A DNA stretch of 64,000 nt from Streptantibioticus ferralitis (GTDB lineage: Bacteria; Actinomycetota; Actinomycetes; Streptomycetales; Streptomycetaceae). The notes beneath the pieces are model-generated. The model was not told the origin of the DNA. It saw only the letters and a program-made list of their open reading frames with translations, and made no database searches. The stretch's first letter is position 1. The number at the start of each line of letters is the position of its first letter. The stretch is taken from contig NZ_JARHTQ010000010.1 in the NCBI RefSeq assembly GCF_029223525.1, positions 1-64,000 on the forward strand, in the 5' to 3' direction. The translations under genes and the position numbers were made by a program. Positions 1 to 9,727 of this stretch are shown here, in pieces.

Positions 1-405
<405 letters not shown>

Positions 406-476
406 TAGGAAATGGTTCGGCGACGCCTGCGGCAGGATCGCAGGCGTCGCCTCGGTACGAAGGCCGGACGGTCAGA

Positions 477-2189
477 TCACAGCGCGGACGTCCGCCCCGG
501 TGCCTCGCCCAGGCCGGTCGCACCGACTACCGCGGCCAGGCCGACTTCGTCCTGCGCGACCAGTTCGTTGACCTCTTCGGTAGTCACCGCGAGGGAGATG
601 GCCCAGAAGTAGACGGCGAGACTGGCCGCGGCCACCACCAGTAGGTCCAACAGGTTCGGCAGCACGGCGAGTTCGCCACCGCCGGACCGGAACCCGTTGC
701 TGTCGTAGTTGCCGACATAGCCGAGAAGCACGTTCATCGCCAGCCACACCGGGATCCAGGCGAAGCCCTTCCAGTCGGCCCTGGTGATCGGCAGCGGATC
801 CTTCTTGCACACCTGGGTGACCGCAAAGATGACGAACCCGACGCCGATGCCGCTCTCGATCTTCCATGTGGTGTCGAAACCACCCCAGTAGATGACCAGG
901 TTGGCGGCGATAAAACCAATGGGCGCGATCACCGCGGCGCCCTTGAGCCGGTAAGGGCGGGGCCGCTGCGGATCCCGCTTGCGCAGCGCGGTCAGCGCCA
1001 CGGGGGCGAAGGCATACATGATCGCGGTGGCGGAGGTGACAAGGCCCACCAGGCTCTGCCAGCTGGGGAACGGCAGGAAGGCGACCTCACCGATGACGAA
1101 GGCCAGCGCCACGGCCCACACCGGGATGCCTCGACGGGTGAGCCTCGCAAACGTCTTGGGCAACTCGCGAGCGTGGCCCTGCGCGTAGGTGAGCCGCGAT
1201 GAGGCCCCCAGGTACACCAACGCGGTGCCGGCTGGTGAGACGAACGCGTCGGCGTACAGCACGTAGGCGAGCCAGCCCGCGCCGGACGCCGTGGCGAGCG
1301 TCGCATACGGGCCGAACGCGCCCTTGTCGATCGGCTTGTCCCAACCGTGCGCCACGGTTGCCGGGTTGAGGGAGCCGATGAACGCGACCTCCAGCAGGAT
1401 GTAGGTGACCGCACCGACCAACATGGCGATCAGTATCGCGCGGGAAATGTCCTTTTGCGGGTTGCGGGCCTCGCCGCCGAACTGGATGCACTGCTCGAAG
1501 CCTTGGGCGGCGAAGACCACACCGGCCGGAAGTGCCGCGAAGACGCCCTCTGGTCCCTTGGCCAGGAAACCGCCACCTGCGTGGAAGTTGCCCGGGTGGA
1601 ACGACAGCGCGACCAGCACCACGATCGTCAGCAGCGGGACGGCGGCCTTCCAGATGACGGTGACCGAGTTGCTCTCCGACATGGATTTGGTGCCGACCAG
1701 GTTGACCACGGTGAACAGCGCCATCAGCACCGTTGCCCAGGCAAAGCCGCTGCCGGTCAGTGTGGAGTTCTGCTGGTTCAGCAGGTGCAGGTGATTGTTG
1801 ACCCAGCCGATGTTGTCCAGGTAGGTCAGGCTGGCCTCGACCTCGATCGGTGCCAGTGTCACCGCCTGAAGCCAGGCGGACCAGCCTGCGGCGAAGCCGG
1901 CCAGACGGCCGAAGGCGAACGCGGGGAACCGCGCGGTGCCGCCGGCGACCGGGTAGGCCGTGCCTAATTCGGCGTGGATGAGAGCGAGCACACCGAGGAT
2001 CAGTGTGGCCAGGATCCAGGACAGCAAGGATGCCGGGCCGGCATGGGTGGCGGCCTTGTACGCACCGAGCAGCCAGCCCGATCCGATGATCGAGCCGAGC
2101 GAGAGCATCGTCAGCCCGAACACGCCAACGTTCCGGCGCAGTTGTTGCTGCCCCGTGCCTGTTGCAGTACGGCCTGTCACTTCCGTCAT
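477..2189 (-). CDS. APC-family amino acid permease
   Basis: This 570-residue integral membrane protein belongs to the amino acid-polyamine-organocation (APC) superfamily and probably takes up an amino acid or amine by proton symport. The N-terminal segment after about 25 polar residues has the APC helix-1 hallmark GSIIGSGWLLG, an unwound Gly-rich substrate site. About twelve hydrophobic helices follow. The C-terminal 60 residues are longer and more polar than in minimal APC carriers. The ATG start is preceded by a GAGGT ribosome site. The gene stands alone, with remnants downstream and a gene-poor stretch upstream. Substrate cannot be read from the sequence. Confidence 0.85.
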   Translation of the reverse strand: MTEVTGRTATGTGQQQLRRNVGVFGLTMLSLGSIIGSGWLLGAYKAATHAGPASLLSWILATLILGVLALIHAELGTAYPVAGGTARFPAFAFGRLAGFAAGWSAWLQAVTLAPIEVEASLTYLDNIGWVNNHLHLLNQQNSTLTGSGFAWATVLMALFTVVNLVGTKSMSESNSVTVIWKAAVPLLTIVVLVALSFHPGNFHAGGGFLAKGPEGVFAALPAGVVFAAQGFEQCIQFGGEARNPQKDISRAILIAMLVGAVTYILLEVAFIGSLNPATVAHGWDKPIDKGAFGPYATLATASGAGWLAYVLYADAFVSPAGTALVYLGASSRLTYAQGHARELPKTFARLTRRGIPVWAVALAFVIGEVAFLPFPSWQSLVGLVTSATAIMYAFAPVALTALRKRDPQRPRPYRLKGAAVIAPIGFIAANLVIYWGGFDTTWKIESGIGVGFVIFAVTQVCKKDPLPITRADWKGFAWIPVWLAMNVLLGYVGNYDSNGFRSGGGELAVLPNLLDLLVVAAASLAVYFWAISLAVTTEEVNELVAQDEVGLAAVVGATGLGEAPGRTSAL

Positions 2190-2904
2190 GAACTACCTCA
2201 ATGCTGTGAGCCAGGTCCGGTGTCCCCCGTGAATGCGCAACGATCACCGGACAGCGTCGCTGCGCGGTGGGAGGATCCCGGCCACGAGGTCGGCCCGGAG
2301 CACGATCAGGACAGGAAGGACCAAGAGCGTGCGCCTGAACGCCTATTGTCAGGCCGCGCTATCTCGATGCAAAGAGTTCGACAGCAACGCTGCTGTTGGC
2401 ACGCAGCGCCCGCGAAGAGGCGTGGCCCCCTGAAGCAGCCACGCCTGGGTCGACCGCGCATGTGCCGGATCCCCAACCTGACGAGGAGTAACACGGACGA
2501 CTTGGGTGAGCCGCGACGGTGGCAGCGTCGCACCGGGCCTGTCCCGCTCCACCCACTGCCCATGCCGATCACAGTTCCCGACCAACTCACCCACCTCAAC
2601 GACCATCGCCGCGGCCACCTCGGCGGTGTCCCACACGAGTACGAATCCGCTGCGTGATCAGCACGGACGTAGTTCTTGGCGTCTGCAACGTTCATATGGT
2701 GATGACGGTGGTGACCGCCGGGAATTGGCCAATTCTCGGCCAAGCCTACGCGCCAGCGACCGAACGGCAACGGGATTCCGCCGATGCGCTTAGATGGAAT
2801 GGATAACTCCCCGGCGTCGCTGCCGCATTCACGCCGTAGGCCGCTTCGCCGGGAACCAGGGGTCGGGCCCCAACAGGGGCGCTTTCGGGAAGGGGAACGG
2901 CACG
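2190..2904. other. Gene-poor stretch; possible decayed ATPase-like frame
   Basis: No convincing gene was found in about 700 bases between the permease and the stress protein. On the minus strand around 2550-2660 the phrase TAEVAAAMVVEVGELVGN followed by RHG weakly recalls the N-box of anti-sigma-type histidine-kinase-like ATPases ('ELVTNAVRHG'). The rest of that frame does not continue the fold. It may be a relic or chance. Confidence 0.25.
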
Positions 2905-3459
2905 GTGACGAACGAAACGAGTGTAGGTCGCTTCGTCGTGGGGATGAGCGGCTCGCTGGGAAGCTTCGGCGCGCTGCACTGGGCGGTCGCCCAGGCCTGC
3001 CGTACCGGCGCGCAGCTCCTGACAGTCATGGCGTGGGAGCCCCTCGGCGGTGAGCCGGTCTACAGGCGTGCCCCGTGTCCACCCCTGCTCGCACAGTACC
3101 GCAGGGCCGCGGACGAACGGTTACTGGCCGCGTTAGAGACGGCCTTGTCGGGCAAGCGACTTGACGTGCCGATGGAGACTTGGACAGTACGAGGTCCGGC
3201 GGGCCCCGTACTGGTGGCCGCCGCGGACCGAGCGGATGACGTGCTCGTGGTCGGAGCCCCTCGCGGCGGCGTTGCGCGGCGGGTGCTGCGGTCGCGGGTC
3301 ATCCGGTACTGCCTGACTCACGCGACGTGCGCGGTACTGATCGTGCCGCCATCCCCCCTACAGCGTGACCTCGCCGCCATACGTCGGCGTATCGCCCTGA
3401 GACTCCCCATGGGGCCAGGTCTCCAGCGATGGTTTCTCACTCCGAGCCGTAGAGGTTGA
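2905..3459 (+). CDS. Universal stress protein (UspA family)
   Basis: This cytoplasmic single-domain Usp protein has about 184 residues. The beta-1 strand begins [19 protein letters not shown], the usual start of actinobacterial Usp proteins, where 'GxDGS' contacts the nucleotide. Strand 4 carries [11 protein letters not shown] and the end of the domain has CAVLIVP. The nucleotide loop G-2x-G-9x-G(S/T) is only partly kept ('[17 protein letters not shown]'), so ATP binding is uncertain. About 35 extra residues follow the domain. The GTG start at 2905 was chosen because GGGAAGGGGA lies just upstream and the reading frame before it is not Usp-like. Confidence 0.75.
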   Translation: MTNETSVGRFVVGMSGSLGSFGALHWAVAQACRTGAQLLTVMAWEPLGGEPVYRRAPCPPLLAQYRRAADERLLAALETALSGKRLDVPMETWTVRGPAGPVLVAAADRADDVLVVGAPRGGVARRVLRSRVIRYCLTHATCAVLIVPPSPLQRDLAAIRRRIALRLPMGPGLQRWFLTPSRRG

Positions 3460-3508
3460 GGGGTTCGCCTCTGTCTGACTGCTCCAGTCAAGACGACACC
3501 CCGCTCGC

Positions 3509-3950
3509 TCTCCAGATGCGGTCCGAACCGCGCGTTGGTCAGCGCCTCGGGTTCGCGCTCGTCCAGTCGTACGGGGCCGGGCGGGTAGCTCCCGTAGCTG
3601 AACACCGGAAGGCCGATCTCCACCAGTTCCGGTGCGTCGCGGTGCCACCCCCACACCACCATTCCCGCCATGCCCGCCGCCTCGGCCTCCAGCACCGCCA
3701 GGTCACCGACACAGGCCTCGTCCGAGGGCCGCTGTTGTCGATGCCCAGCACGTCACCTGGTACGGCCCGGCCGGACGCCTCCAGGAACACATCCACGCTC
3801 CCGTAGTGCCGCACCGGCAGCGCTCGCCCCGCGATCCGCTGCCCGGTGACGACCGTCCGAACGCCAGGGGCGCGGCGCGTAGCGGTACGCCGCGCCGTAG
3901 GCAGGCGTCGGCCACCACGGCGTGGACAGCTCGGCAAAGACCTTCAGCAT
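3509..3950 (-). pseudogene. RraA-family (demethylmenaquinone methyltransferase-like) pseudogene
   Basis: Read on the minus strand, the protein is recoverable only by changing frame. MLKVFAELST, then VVADACLRRGVPLRAAP, then GVRTVVTGQRIAGRALPVRH and [20 protein letters not shown], then [19 protein letters not shown] and ending near [10 protein letters not shown]. This is the RraA/HMG-aldolase-like fold in order, including the 'PGDVLVID' strand and the 'G-AGxVVxGxxRD' motif with its catalytic Asp. At least three frameshifts are needed and the C-terminus is lost. It is therefore a dead gene, once about 220 codons long. Confidence 0.65.
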
Positions 3951-4183
3951 GTGTGTCTCCCCGACTCGGCCCCGTCACCACCGGCGGGACGCGGACTCAT
4001 CGGCCATCCTCACCCGCGCACGGCACCCGCCGCCGGGCCCGTGGCGCTTCGACGCCGGTCGCCTGGCAAGCGTTGGCGGACTGCCCCCTGCCACTTACCG
4101 CGAAACGGGGCCGGGTCGCCTCCCGCGCCGATACGTTGAGTCATCACGTCGTGGTGCCGCGATTGGGGATCGGGGGGGACGCG

Positions 4184-4735
4184 ATGGTTTCAGAACGCGA
4201 TCACATGGTGGCCGACCTGGCGCGCCAGGTGCTCCATCGGATACCGGAGGACCTGCTCGGGCCGGGCGAGTTGGAGCTCTTCGACGAAACAGCCGCGCTT
4301 TGGCTCACCCGGCGCGGGAAGCCGGGCAGCGCTCGTAACGACATGTTGGGGTTCGGACTCGACGCCGCGCTGCCCGTGGTGACCGCGGCGGCGCTGACGG
4401 CGGCGCACACCGCGGTGGGTTTCCTCTGGGAGGCGACCCGGGACGCGGTACGGGACGAGGCAAGCGGAGTGCTGCGGTCCGGGATCGACCGCGCGGTCGC
4501 CCGGCTGCGGGCACACCGACATCGCGAGGGCAGACCCGAGGTCGAGGGGGCCGGCCCCGCGGACAGACCGGACACCTTCCCGGCGAAGGGCCTGGACCCA
4601 CAGCGGCTCACCCAGGTCCGCAAGGTGGCCTATGGCCAACTGATCGCCTCCGGGACATCCGAGGAGATGGCCGGATTGCTCGCCGATGCCGTGGTCGGAG
4701 CCCTTGCCGTGCGAGCGGACGGCCACCAGAAGTGA
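4184..4735 (+). CDS. Hypothetical protein co-encoded with the M48 protease
   Basis: This 183-residue protein matches no family I can name. The N-terminal part (MVADLARQVLHRIPEDLLGPG) is helical. Residues 50-85 form a moderately hydrophobic helix (AALPVVTAAALTAAHTAVGF) that could be a membrane or amphipathic segment. The middle is Arg-rich and the C-terminal 50 residues are again helical. The ATG at 4184 follows GGGGGGGAC. Its stop overlaps the start of the M48 protease gene by four bases (GTGA), so the two are translationally coupled and probably act together at the membrane. Confidence 0.6.
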   Translation: MVSERDHMVADLARQVLHRIPEDLLGPGELELFDETAALWLTRRGKPGSARNDMLGFGLDAALPVVTAAALTAAHTAVGFLWEATRDAVRDEASGVLRSGIDRAVARLRAHRHREGRPEVEGAGPADRPDTFPAKGLDPQRLTQVRKVAYGQLIASGTSEEMAGLLADAVVGALAVRADGHQK

Positions 4736-6858
4736 GCCGGCCCCTGGCGGCACCGGTCCGGCGAGCGGCACCACTGCGGATCGCGTTCCCGTTCCTGCTG
4801 GTGTCCTTCACGGTCCTTGCCGCGGCGCTGCATTGGGGAGACCAATGGGGAGCGCGTCTACTGGGGCGCGAACCATGGCAGTTCGTCGCCGGTCCGCTCG
4901 GTACCGTCTGCAACCGCGACGCGCAGAGCATGTACCTCTGGCCGACAACATGGAGCCGCTACCAGGACGCGACGCGCATGATGGGGCAGTGTGGGGACTC
5001 ACCACTCAATCCCCTGCTGGTCTGGTCGCATGTGCTGGGCGCGGCGCTGTTCTGCGTCCTGGCTGTCGTGCTCTACGCGGTCGGGCCCACGTGGCGCATC
5101 CATCGACGTGGCCTGATTGATCTTCCAGACGAGCGACTCCCGGAACTCGCCGAGCACCTGGAGGAGTTGTGCCGACGATCGGGAGTGCGGACGTCCTTTC
5201 TGCTCCATCCACTCGACCCCACGCTGAGCGGCGCCGCCTTCGGGACCGCGCGAAGACGCTACGTGCAGCTCAACCGCGGACTGCTCGCCCTGCATGCCAC
5301 GGACCGGGCGCGCTTCGACGCGGTGGTGCTCCACGAGCTCGCGCACATACGCAACCGCGACCTCGACATCACCCAGTTCACGGTTGCCCTCTGGCGGGTC
5401 TTCACGGCACTGGCAGTCACCCTCTCCCTCTACACGCTCGCCAACGCCGGTCCGCCCAGGGACTGGCTCTGGATCGCTCAGAGCCTCTACGAACTCCTCG
5501 TGGTCTCGGGCTTCGTGCTGCTGGCCCGCAACGCGGTGCTGCGCAGCCGGGAAGTCCACGCCGACTTACGGGTGTTGGAGTGGCAGGGCACCTCCGAGCA
5601 TCTGGAAGGCGTGCTCGCTCTCGGTACCGCCACCGTCGGCTGGCCGTCCCGAAGATGGTGGCGGTGGCGGGTACACCCCGCGGGTCGGGACCGCATCGGG
5701 GTGGTGAGCGGCAGCCGACTCGCTCCCGAAGTCGGCTTCGGCGGTGGCTTCCTGATCGGGGTCGCGGTGATCCTCCTCGACGGCTTGGTGGCATCCGTCG
5801 TTCCCTGGCTCACCGGTTACCAGTACGGGACGATGAGCAGCGCCGTACCGTATGTGGCCTTCGCCGCCGGAGGCGTGGTCCTCGCGGCGTGGCAGGCGAT
5901 CGAAGGTACGCAAGGAGTCGGTCGGATCGGGGTAGGGCTCGGGGTGGGTCTGGTGGCCGGAGCCACCGTGCTCGACGCCCACACCGTTCTGCTGCCGGTC
6001 GCCCCCTTGCCGGACGGCTCAGAGGCGCTGATGTTGGTCCTGTGGGCGGCGCTGTCCGTTCTGGCGGCGTGGGCGTACGTGCGCTGGGTCGCCATGTGCC
6101 TGCGGGCCTGGGCCGCCGCTGCGCCGTATGCCGCCGGGTACCGGTGGACGCTGCTGGTGACGTGGTTGGCGAGCGCGCTGGTGCTCGACGTGTGGCAGCA
6201 GTTGATGTTCCGCTGGATTCCCCAGGAGGCCCTGATCGCACGTTACGTTGGCCTGGGGCCATGGGCGTCCCCGCCCATCGCCCTCTTCGTCGACATCGCG
6301 CTGAACGTTCTGCTCTTCCTCCCGCTCCCGCTGACCGGTGCGTTCCTCACCGCGCTGGCCCTGCATCCGCTCACGGCTCACGCGTGGCAGTGGGGATCGG
6401 CTCGTCGGAAGGACGCGCCGCGGTGCGATCCAGCGCCCCTACGGATCCGGCAAGCGGTCCTCATCGGGGTGCTGGCCGCGGCCGTCGTGCTCGCGCTGTA
6501 CTTTCCTGGCTTCCTGCTCATCCGGCACGACGCGCCCGACTGGGCGAGCCAAGGATGGTGGAAGTGGGCGTATCTGGGCCTGCGTTGTGTGATACCCGCC
6601 GCAGCGGCGGCCACAGCCGCGGCACTTCGCCATCCGTTGGCCGTCCCGCGCGGCATGCTCGCCGGTCTGGTCGCCGGTCTCGTGGGCAGTCCCGGCATCA
6701 CCATGGTGGCCAACACCGCCGACTGCCTTGCCAGTAGCCAGGCGTGCCATCCACTGCACGGTATGACGGCTTCGGCGAGCCTGAGCTACGTACTGTTCGG
6801 GCTCTTCCCCGCGGCCCTGTTCGCGGTCGCCTCGCGCCTTGCCGTGCGGCGCGGGTGA
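4732..6858 (+). CDS. Membrane-bound M48-family zinc metalloprotease
   Basis: This 708-residue polytopic protein has a first helix near residues 15-35 (FPFLLVSFTVLAAALHW) and a second at about 90-115. An M48 catalytic domain follows, with HELAH at residues 201-205, the zinc-binding and catalytic HExxH. The third ligand is probably in the region SREVHADLRVLEWQG (about 270-280). The C-terminal 400 residues hold at least eight further hydrophobic helices, far more than in HtpX (about 290 residues). It probably cleaves membrane or periplasm-facing proteins. It is coupled to the upstream small gene by a 4-base overlap. Confidence 0.8.
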   Translation: MSRPLAAPVRRAAPLRIAFPFLLVSFTVLAAALHWGDQWGARLLGREPWQFVAGPLGTVCNRDAQSMYLWPTTWSRYQDATRMMGQCGDSPLNPLLVWSHVLGAALFCVLAVVLYAVGPTWRIHRRGLIDLPDERLPELAEHLEELCRRSGVRTSFLLHPLDPTLSGAAFGTARRRYVQLNRGLLALHATDRARFDAVVLHELAHIRNRDLDITQFTVALWRVFTALAVTLSLYTLANAGPPRDWLWIAQSLYELLVVSGFVLLARNAVLRSREVHADLRVLEWQGTSEHLEGVLALGTATVGWPSRRWWRWRVHPAGRDRIGVVSGSRLAPEVGFGGGFLIGVAVILLDGLVASVVPWLTGYQYGTMSSAVPYVAFAAGGVVLAAWQAIEGTQGVGRIGVGLGVGLVAGATVLDAHTVLLPVAPLPDGSEALMLVLWAALSVLAAWAYVRWVAMCLRAWAAAAPYAAGYRWTLLVTWLASALVLDVWQQLMFRWIPQEALIARYVGLGPWASPPIALFVDIALNVLLFLPLPLTGAFLTALALHPLTAHAWQWGSARRKDAPRCDPAPLRIRQAVLIGVLAAAVVLALYFPGFLLIRHDAPDWASQGWWKWAYLGLRCVIPAAAAATAAALRHPLAVPRGMLAGLVAGLVGSPGITMVANTADCLASSQACHPLHGMTASASLSYVLFGLFPAALFAVASRLAVRRG

Positions 6859-6886
6859 CAGCCGCACCGGCCATCTGTCCGTCCGC

Positions 6887-7807
6887 TCAGGGCTTCAGTA
6901 CGATCTTGCCCCGGGTGTGTTGCCGCTCCAGTTCGCGGTAGGCGTCACGCACTTCGTCCAGCGGGTGGACCTTGGCGATGGGGATTTCCAGTTCGCGCTG
7001 GTCGATCAGTGCGGCGAGTTCCTTGAGCACCTCGGCGCTGGCGGCTGCCGCGTTGCCCTCCGCCTTGACTCCATGCTTCTGGGCACCGGCGAAGTCGATG
7101 ATCGTGTCGATGCGGTCGGGCCGCACTCCGAGATCAAGCGCGAGCTCGATGTACCCGTCGCCGAAGGTGTCGATGAAGGCGTCGACCCGGCCGCCCGATG
7201 CCGCACGGATCCGGTCGGCCACGCCCTCGCCGTACGTGACCGGGATGGCCCCATGGTCGGTCAGCCACGGGTGGTTCGGCTCGCTCGCCAGGCCGATCAC
7301 CGTGACTCCGGCCTGCCGCGCGAGTTGTACGGCCAGTGACCCGACGCCGCCGGCGGCCCCGGAGACCACCACGGTGTCGCCCGGTGCGAGCGCGACCGCC
7401 CGTACCGCCGCGTACGCCGTCGTCCCGGCCACGAACAGGGAGCCGCCCTGCTCCCACGAGACGCCCGCCGGGCGGTGGATCAGCTCGGTGTCCTCGACCA
7501 GGACGTATTCGGCGTGGCTGGCCCGGCGGTTGGTGAATCCGATCACCTCGTCCCCCGGTGCGAAGCCCTCGACGCCCTCGCCGACCTCCTCGACGGTCCC
7601 GGCGAGGTCACTGCCCTGGCCGGATGGGAAGGTGGCGGGCCACCGGTCGTGCAGCAGCCCTTCACGGATCTTGGCCTCCCCCGGGTTGATCCCGGCGGCC
7701 ACCACCTTGACCAGCAGCTGTCCGCGACCGGGCGAGGGACGTTCGACGTCGACGACCTTCAGCACGTCAATGCCGCCGTACTCGGTGAATCGGACTGCTT
7801 TGGGCAT
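6887..7807 (-). CDS. NADP-dependent zinc-free alcohol dehydrogenase (quinone oxidoreductase type)
   Basis: This 306-residue cytoplasmic enzyme belongs to the medium-chain dehydrogenase/reductase superfamily, in the quinone-oxidoreductase branch. The N-terminal GroES-like domain opens MPKAVRFTEYGGIDVLKVVD and contains AAGINPGEAKIREG. The Rossmann domain carries VVSGAAGGVGSLAVQLARQ (about 148-166), the NADPH-binding AAxGGVG motif. The cysteine ligands of zinc alcohol dehydrogenases are absent. It ends with the usual RGKIVLKP. Reduction of quinones or enones with NADPH is expected, but the substrate is unknown. The ATG is preceded by AAGGGGAG. It is monocistronic. Confidence 0.88.
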   Translation of the reverse strand: MPKAVRFTEYGGIDVLKVVDVERPSPGRGQLLVKVVAAGINPGEAKIREGLLHDRWPATFPSGQGSDLAGTVEEVGEGVEGFAPGDEVIGFTNRRASHAEYVLVEDTELIHRPAGVSWEQGGSLFVAGTTAYAAVRAVALAPGDTVVVSGAAGGVGSLAVQLARQAGVTVIGLASEPNHPWLTDHGAIPVTYGEGVADRIRAASGGRVDAFIDTFGDGYIELALDLGVRPDRIDTIIDFAGAQKHGVKAEGNAAAASAEVLKELAALIDQRELEIPIAKVHPLDEVRDAYRELERQHTRGKIVLKP

Positions 7808-8072
7808 CGCGCTCCCCTTTCAACGCTTGTGATGAAGACGGCAACAGCCGGGGAGCACCAGGGATTCCCCCCGACGGCTCTTCGGATCCCGCCCGGTGCG
7901 AGCGTGAAGCGCCGAGCGCTGAGGAATCACTCGCCGCACCGCATATCCATACATGGAGATCGGAGGTGGACCGGCTTAGCCTGAAGCTGATCGAGGCTCC
8001 GCCTCGGCCATCACACGGGCCAGTCTCCGGACCACAGGTCGCCCGGCCTGCCATGCCCTGAAGGAGTCCCTG

Positions 8073-8633
8073 ATGGCCACCACCAAATGGTTCTTCGAAC
8101 CCGGCCACACCGCCGCCGAGTTCAGTGCCCGGCACATGATGGTCACCTACGTGCGCGGTCAGTTCAAGAACATCCGCGGCCGGCTGGAGGTGGACCCGGA
8201 ACACCCCGAGCAGGCCAGAGCCGAGGCGACCATCGATGCCGCCCAGGTCTACACCGGCCAGCCCGAGCGGGACGCGCACCTGCGCAGCGCCGACTTCTTC
8301 GACGTCGAAAACCATCCCACCTGGACCTTCACCAGCTCCAGCGTCAACCAGGTGAGCCCCAACGAGTTCGAGGTCACCGGCGACCTCACCATCCGGGGCG
8401 CCACGCGCCCCGTCACCTTCGACCTCACGTACCTGGGCCAGTGGGACACCCCCTGGTGGGAGGGCGACCAGAACCTCGGCCCCCGCCGCCGGGCCGGTTT
8501 CGTCGCCCGCACCCGGCTCAACCGCCATGACTTCGGCGTGAGTTGGAATGACGCACTGGACCGTGGCGGGGTTGTGGTCAGCGACCTGATCGACGTCACC
8601 GTCGACATCGAGGCCGTCCAGGAGCCGGACTAG
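8073..8633 (+). CDS. YceI-family lipid-binding protein
   Basis: This protein of 186 residues matches the usual length of the YceI family, lipocalin-like beta-barrels that bind polyprenyl or other hydrophobic ligands. The family pattern is present: KWFFEPGHTAAEFSARHMMV at the start, then the charged strand FKNIRGRLEV, 'ATIDAAQVYTG', and SADFFDVENHPTWTFTSS. TGDLTIRGATRPVTFDL follows, and the end is FGVSWNDALDRGGVVVSD. There is no signal peptide, so this copy is cytoplasmic, as is common in actinomycetes. GAAGGAG stands seven bases before the ATG. Confidence 0.9.
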   Translation: MATTKWFFEPGHTAAEFSARHMMVTYVRGQFKNIRGRLEVDPEHPEQARAEATIDAAQVYTGQPERDAHLRSADFFDVENHPTWTFTSSSVNQVSPNEFEVTGDLTIRGATRPVTFDLTYLGQWDTPWWEGDQNLGPRRRAGFVARTRLNRHDFGVSWNDALDRGGVVVSDLIDVTVDIEAVQEPD

Positions 8634-8707
8634 GGCCTGTTCGAAGTCGTGATCAATGATGCGGAGATCCGGCACCGAAGTGGTGCGTGTGCTGGTAGAA
8701 CACCCGT

Positions 8708-8857
8708 GTGGCGCGACGTGAACTCAGCGATGGCGAGTGGGAGTTGATCGGGCCCTACCTGCCGGTAGGGCAGTACGAGCCCTACCCCGGGCACCTGCGC
8801 GAGCAGCTTTAGGCAGTGATCTGGCGTTCGGTCGGGGCGTCCTGGAGGGCCGCGTGA
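8708..8857 (+). pseudogene. IS5-family transposase N-terminal remnant
   Basis: From GTG 8708 the frame reads VARRELSDGEWELIGPYLPV and then GQYEPYPGHLREQL before TAG at 8810-8812. The same frame continues AVIWRSVGASWRAA and stops again. This is the start of IS5-group transposases, where 'L-D-EW-LI-PYLP' is followed by 'GVIWR-R-G--WR-MP'. The catalytic domain is missing. It lies against a TetR fragment on the other strand. Confidence 0.6.
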
Positions 8858-8960
8858 GGGCTGCGACGCGTTGGGCGAGTTGTCCGGAGAGCGCCTCGGC
8901 GATCAGTGAGCCGCGTGTCGGGAAGTGCCGGTAGTGGGTGGCGGCACCCACACACCTCAT
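8853..8960 (-). pseudogene. TetR-family regulator fragment
   Basis: Minus-strand residues THYRHFPTRGSLIAEALSGQ followed by LAQRVAAL match the recognition helix and helix 4 of TetR-type repressors ('GVGTLYRHFPTREALI'). Neither the first DNA-binding helices nor the ligand domain continues in frame. The preceding helix seems to sit in another frame. Only a scrap of a regulator remains, next to IS5 debris that may have caused the loss. Confidence 0.55.
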
Positions 8961-9265
8961 ACAGCGCCGTGCTGATCAGCGATACGGCGGCGCCGGCCTG
9001 GCACGAGGGCTGCATCGCACCAACTCCTACTGCACGCTGCTGGGGACGGCAGGCCAGCCTCCCCTGCTGCCGGGCACTCCACAATGGGGCGATCTCAGAA
9101 TGGGGCGATCTCAGCGGTCAGTTGGGCAATCACTTCAGCCGTCAGCTCCGTGATCCGCCGGTTCCCGACGATCACGTCACGCACTGCGATCCCCACCACG
9201 CACTTGATCAACGCTCACGACGCCGACGCGCTACGCCCGACCACGCACGAGCTCATTAGCTGTAC

Positions 9266-9718
9266 CTAGCCCGGGTCCCGGTCCGTCGCCGCGCGGGCGT
9301 ACCCGGCCAGGCCATCGGCCATCCGCTGCATGAAGCGGGTCAGGTACCACCGCCAGAACGGCCCCGAGAGACGCAGCTTCGGCTCGAAGGTCGCCGACCA
9401 GGTGATGTCGGTGCCACCCTGCGGCACCTCGGCGAGTTCGACGGTGCCTCGATAGGACCGGAACGGACCGCTCACGTTCTCGTAGCCGAACCGCCGGTCG
9501 GTGACCAGCTCGACGATGCATTCCCGGGAGACCGCCCGGCCGGTACGAAAGACTCGTGTGTCGCCGACCTGCTGTCGGCCTTCGGGATCGCCGCCGTCCT
9601 CGATCTCAACGGCGTCGATCGGCGACCACGACGGCCAGGTGGCGGCATGGACGAGCACCGCGAAGACGGCGTCGGGGTTCGCCTGCGAATGTGAGGTCAC
9701 GGCATAGGTGTACGGCAC
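9266..9718 (-). CDS. SRPBCC-family (polyketide cyclase/dehydrase-like) protein
   Basis: This 150-residue START/Bet v1-like helix-grip protein probably binds a small hydrophobic ligand. The start YTYAVTSHSQANPDAVFAVL is the typical first strand and helix, followed by WPSWSPIDAVEIEDGG with the conserved 'W--W-P' turn. The middle strands include GYENVSGPFRSYRGTVELAE and GGTDITWSATFEPKL, and a long C-terminal helix ends the protein. The GTG start is ten bases after the stop of the AraC gene on the same strand. The pair likely forms an operon, and the regulator may sense the compound this protein handles. Confidence 0.8.
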   Translation of the reverse strand: MPYTYAVTSHSQANPDAVFAVLVHAATWPSWSPIDAVEIEDGGDPEGRQQVGDTRVFRTGRAVSRECIVELVTDRRFGYENVSGPFRSYRGTVELAEVPQGGTDITWSATFEPKLRLSGPFWRWYLTRFMQRMADGLAGYARAATDRDPG

Positions 9719-9727
9719 TCCGCCACA

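Noticed and set aside
2306-2770. Minus-strand frame with an ATPase-like phrase (VVEVGELVGN)
   Set aside because: Only about 20 residues resemble the N-box of anti-sigma-type ATPases. The surrounding frame has no fold-like pattern and no ribosome site, so no gene was called.
5169-6737. 522-codon plus-strand frame inside the M48 gene
   Set aside because: It is a shifted-frame shadow, Arg/Gly/Pro-rich. The overlapping frame contains HELAH and clear membrane helices.
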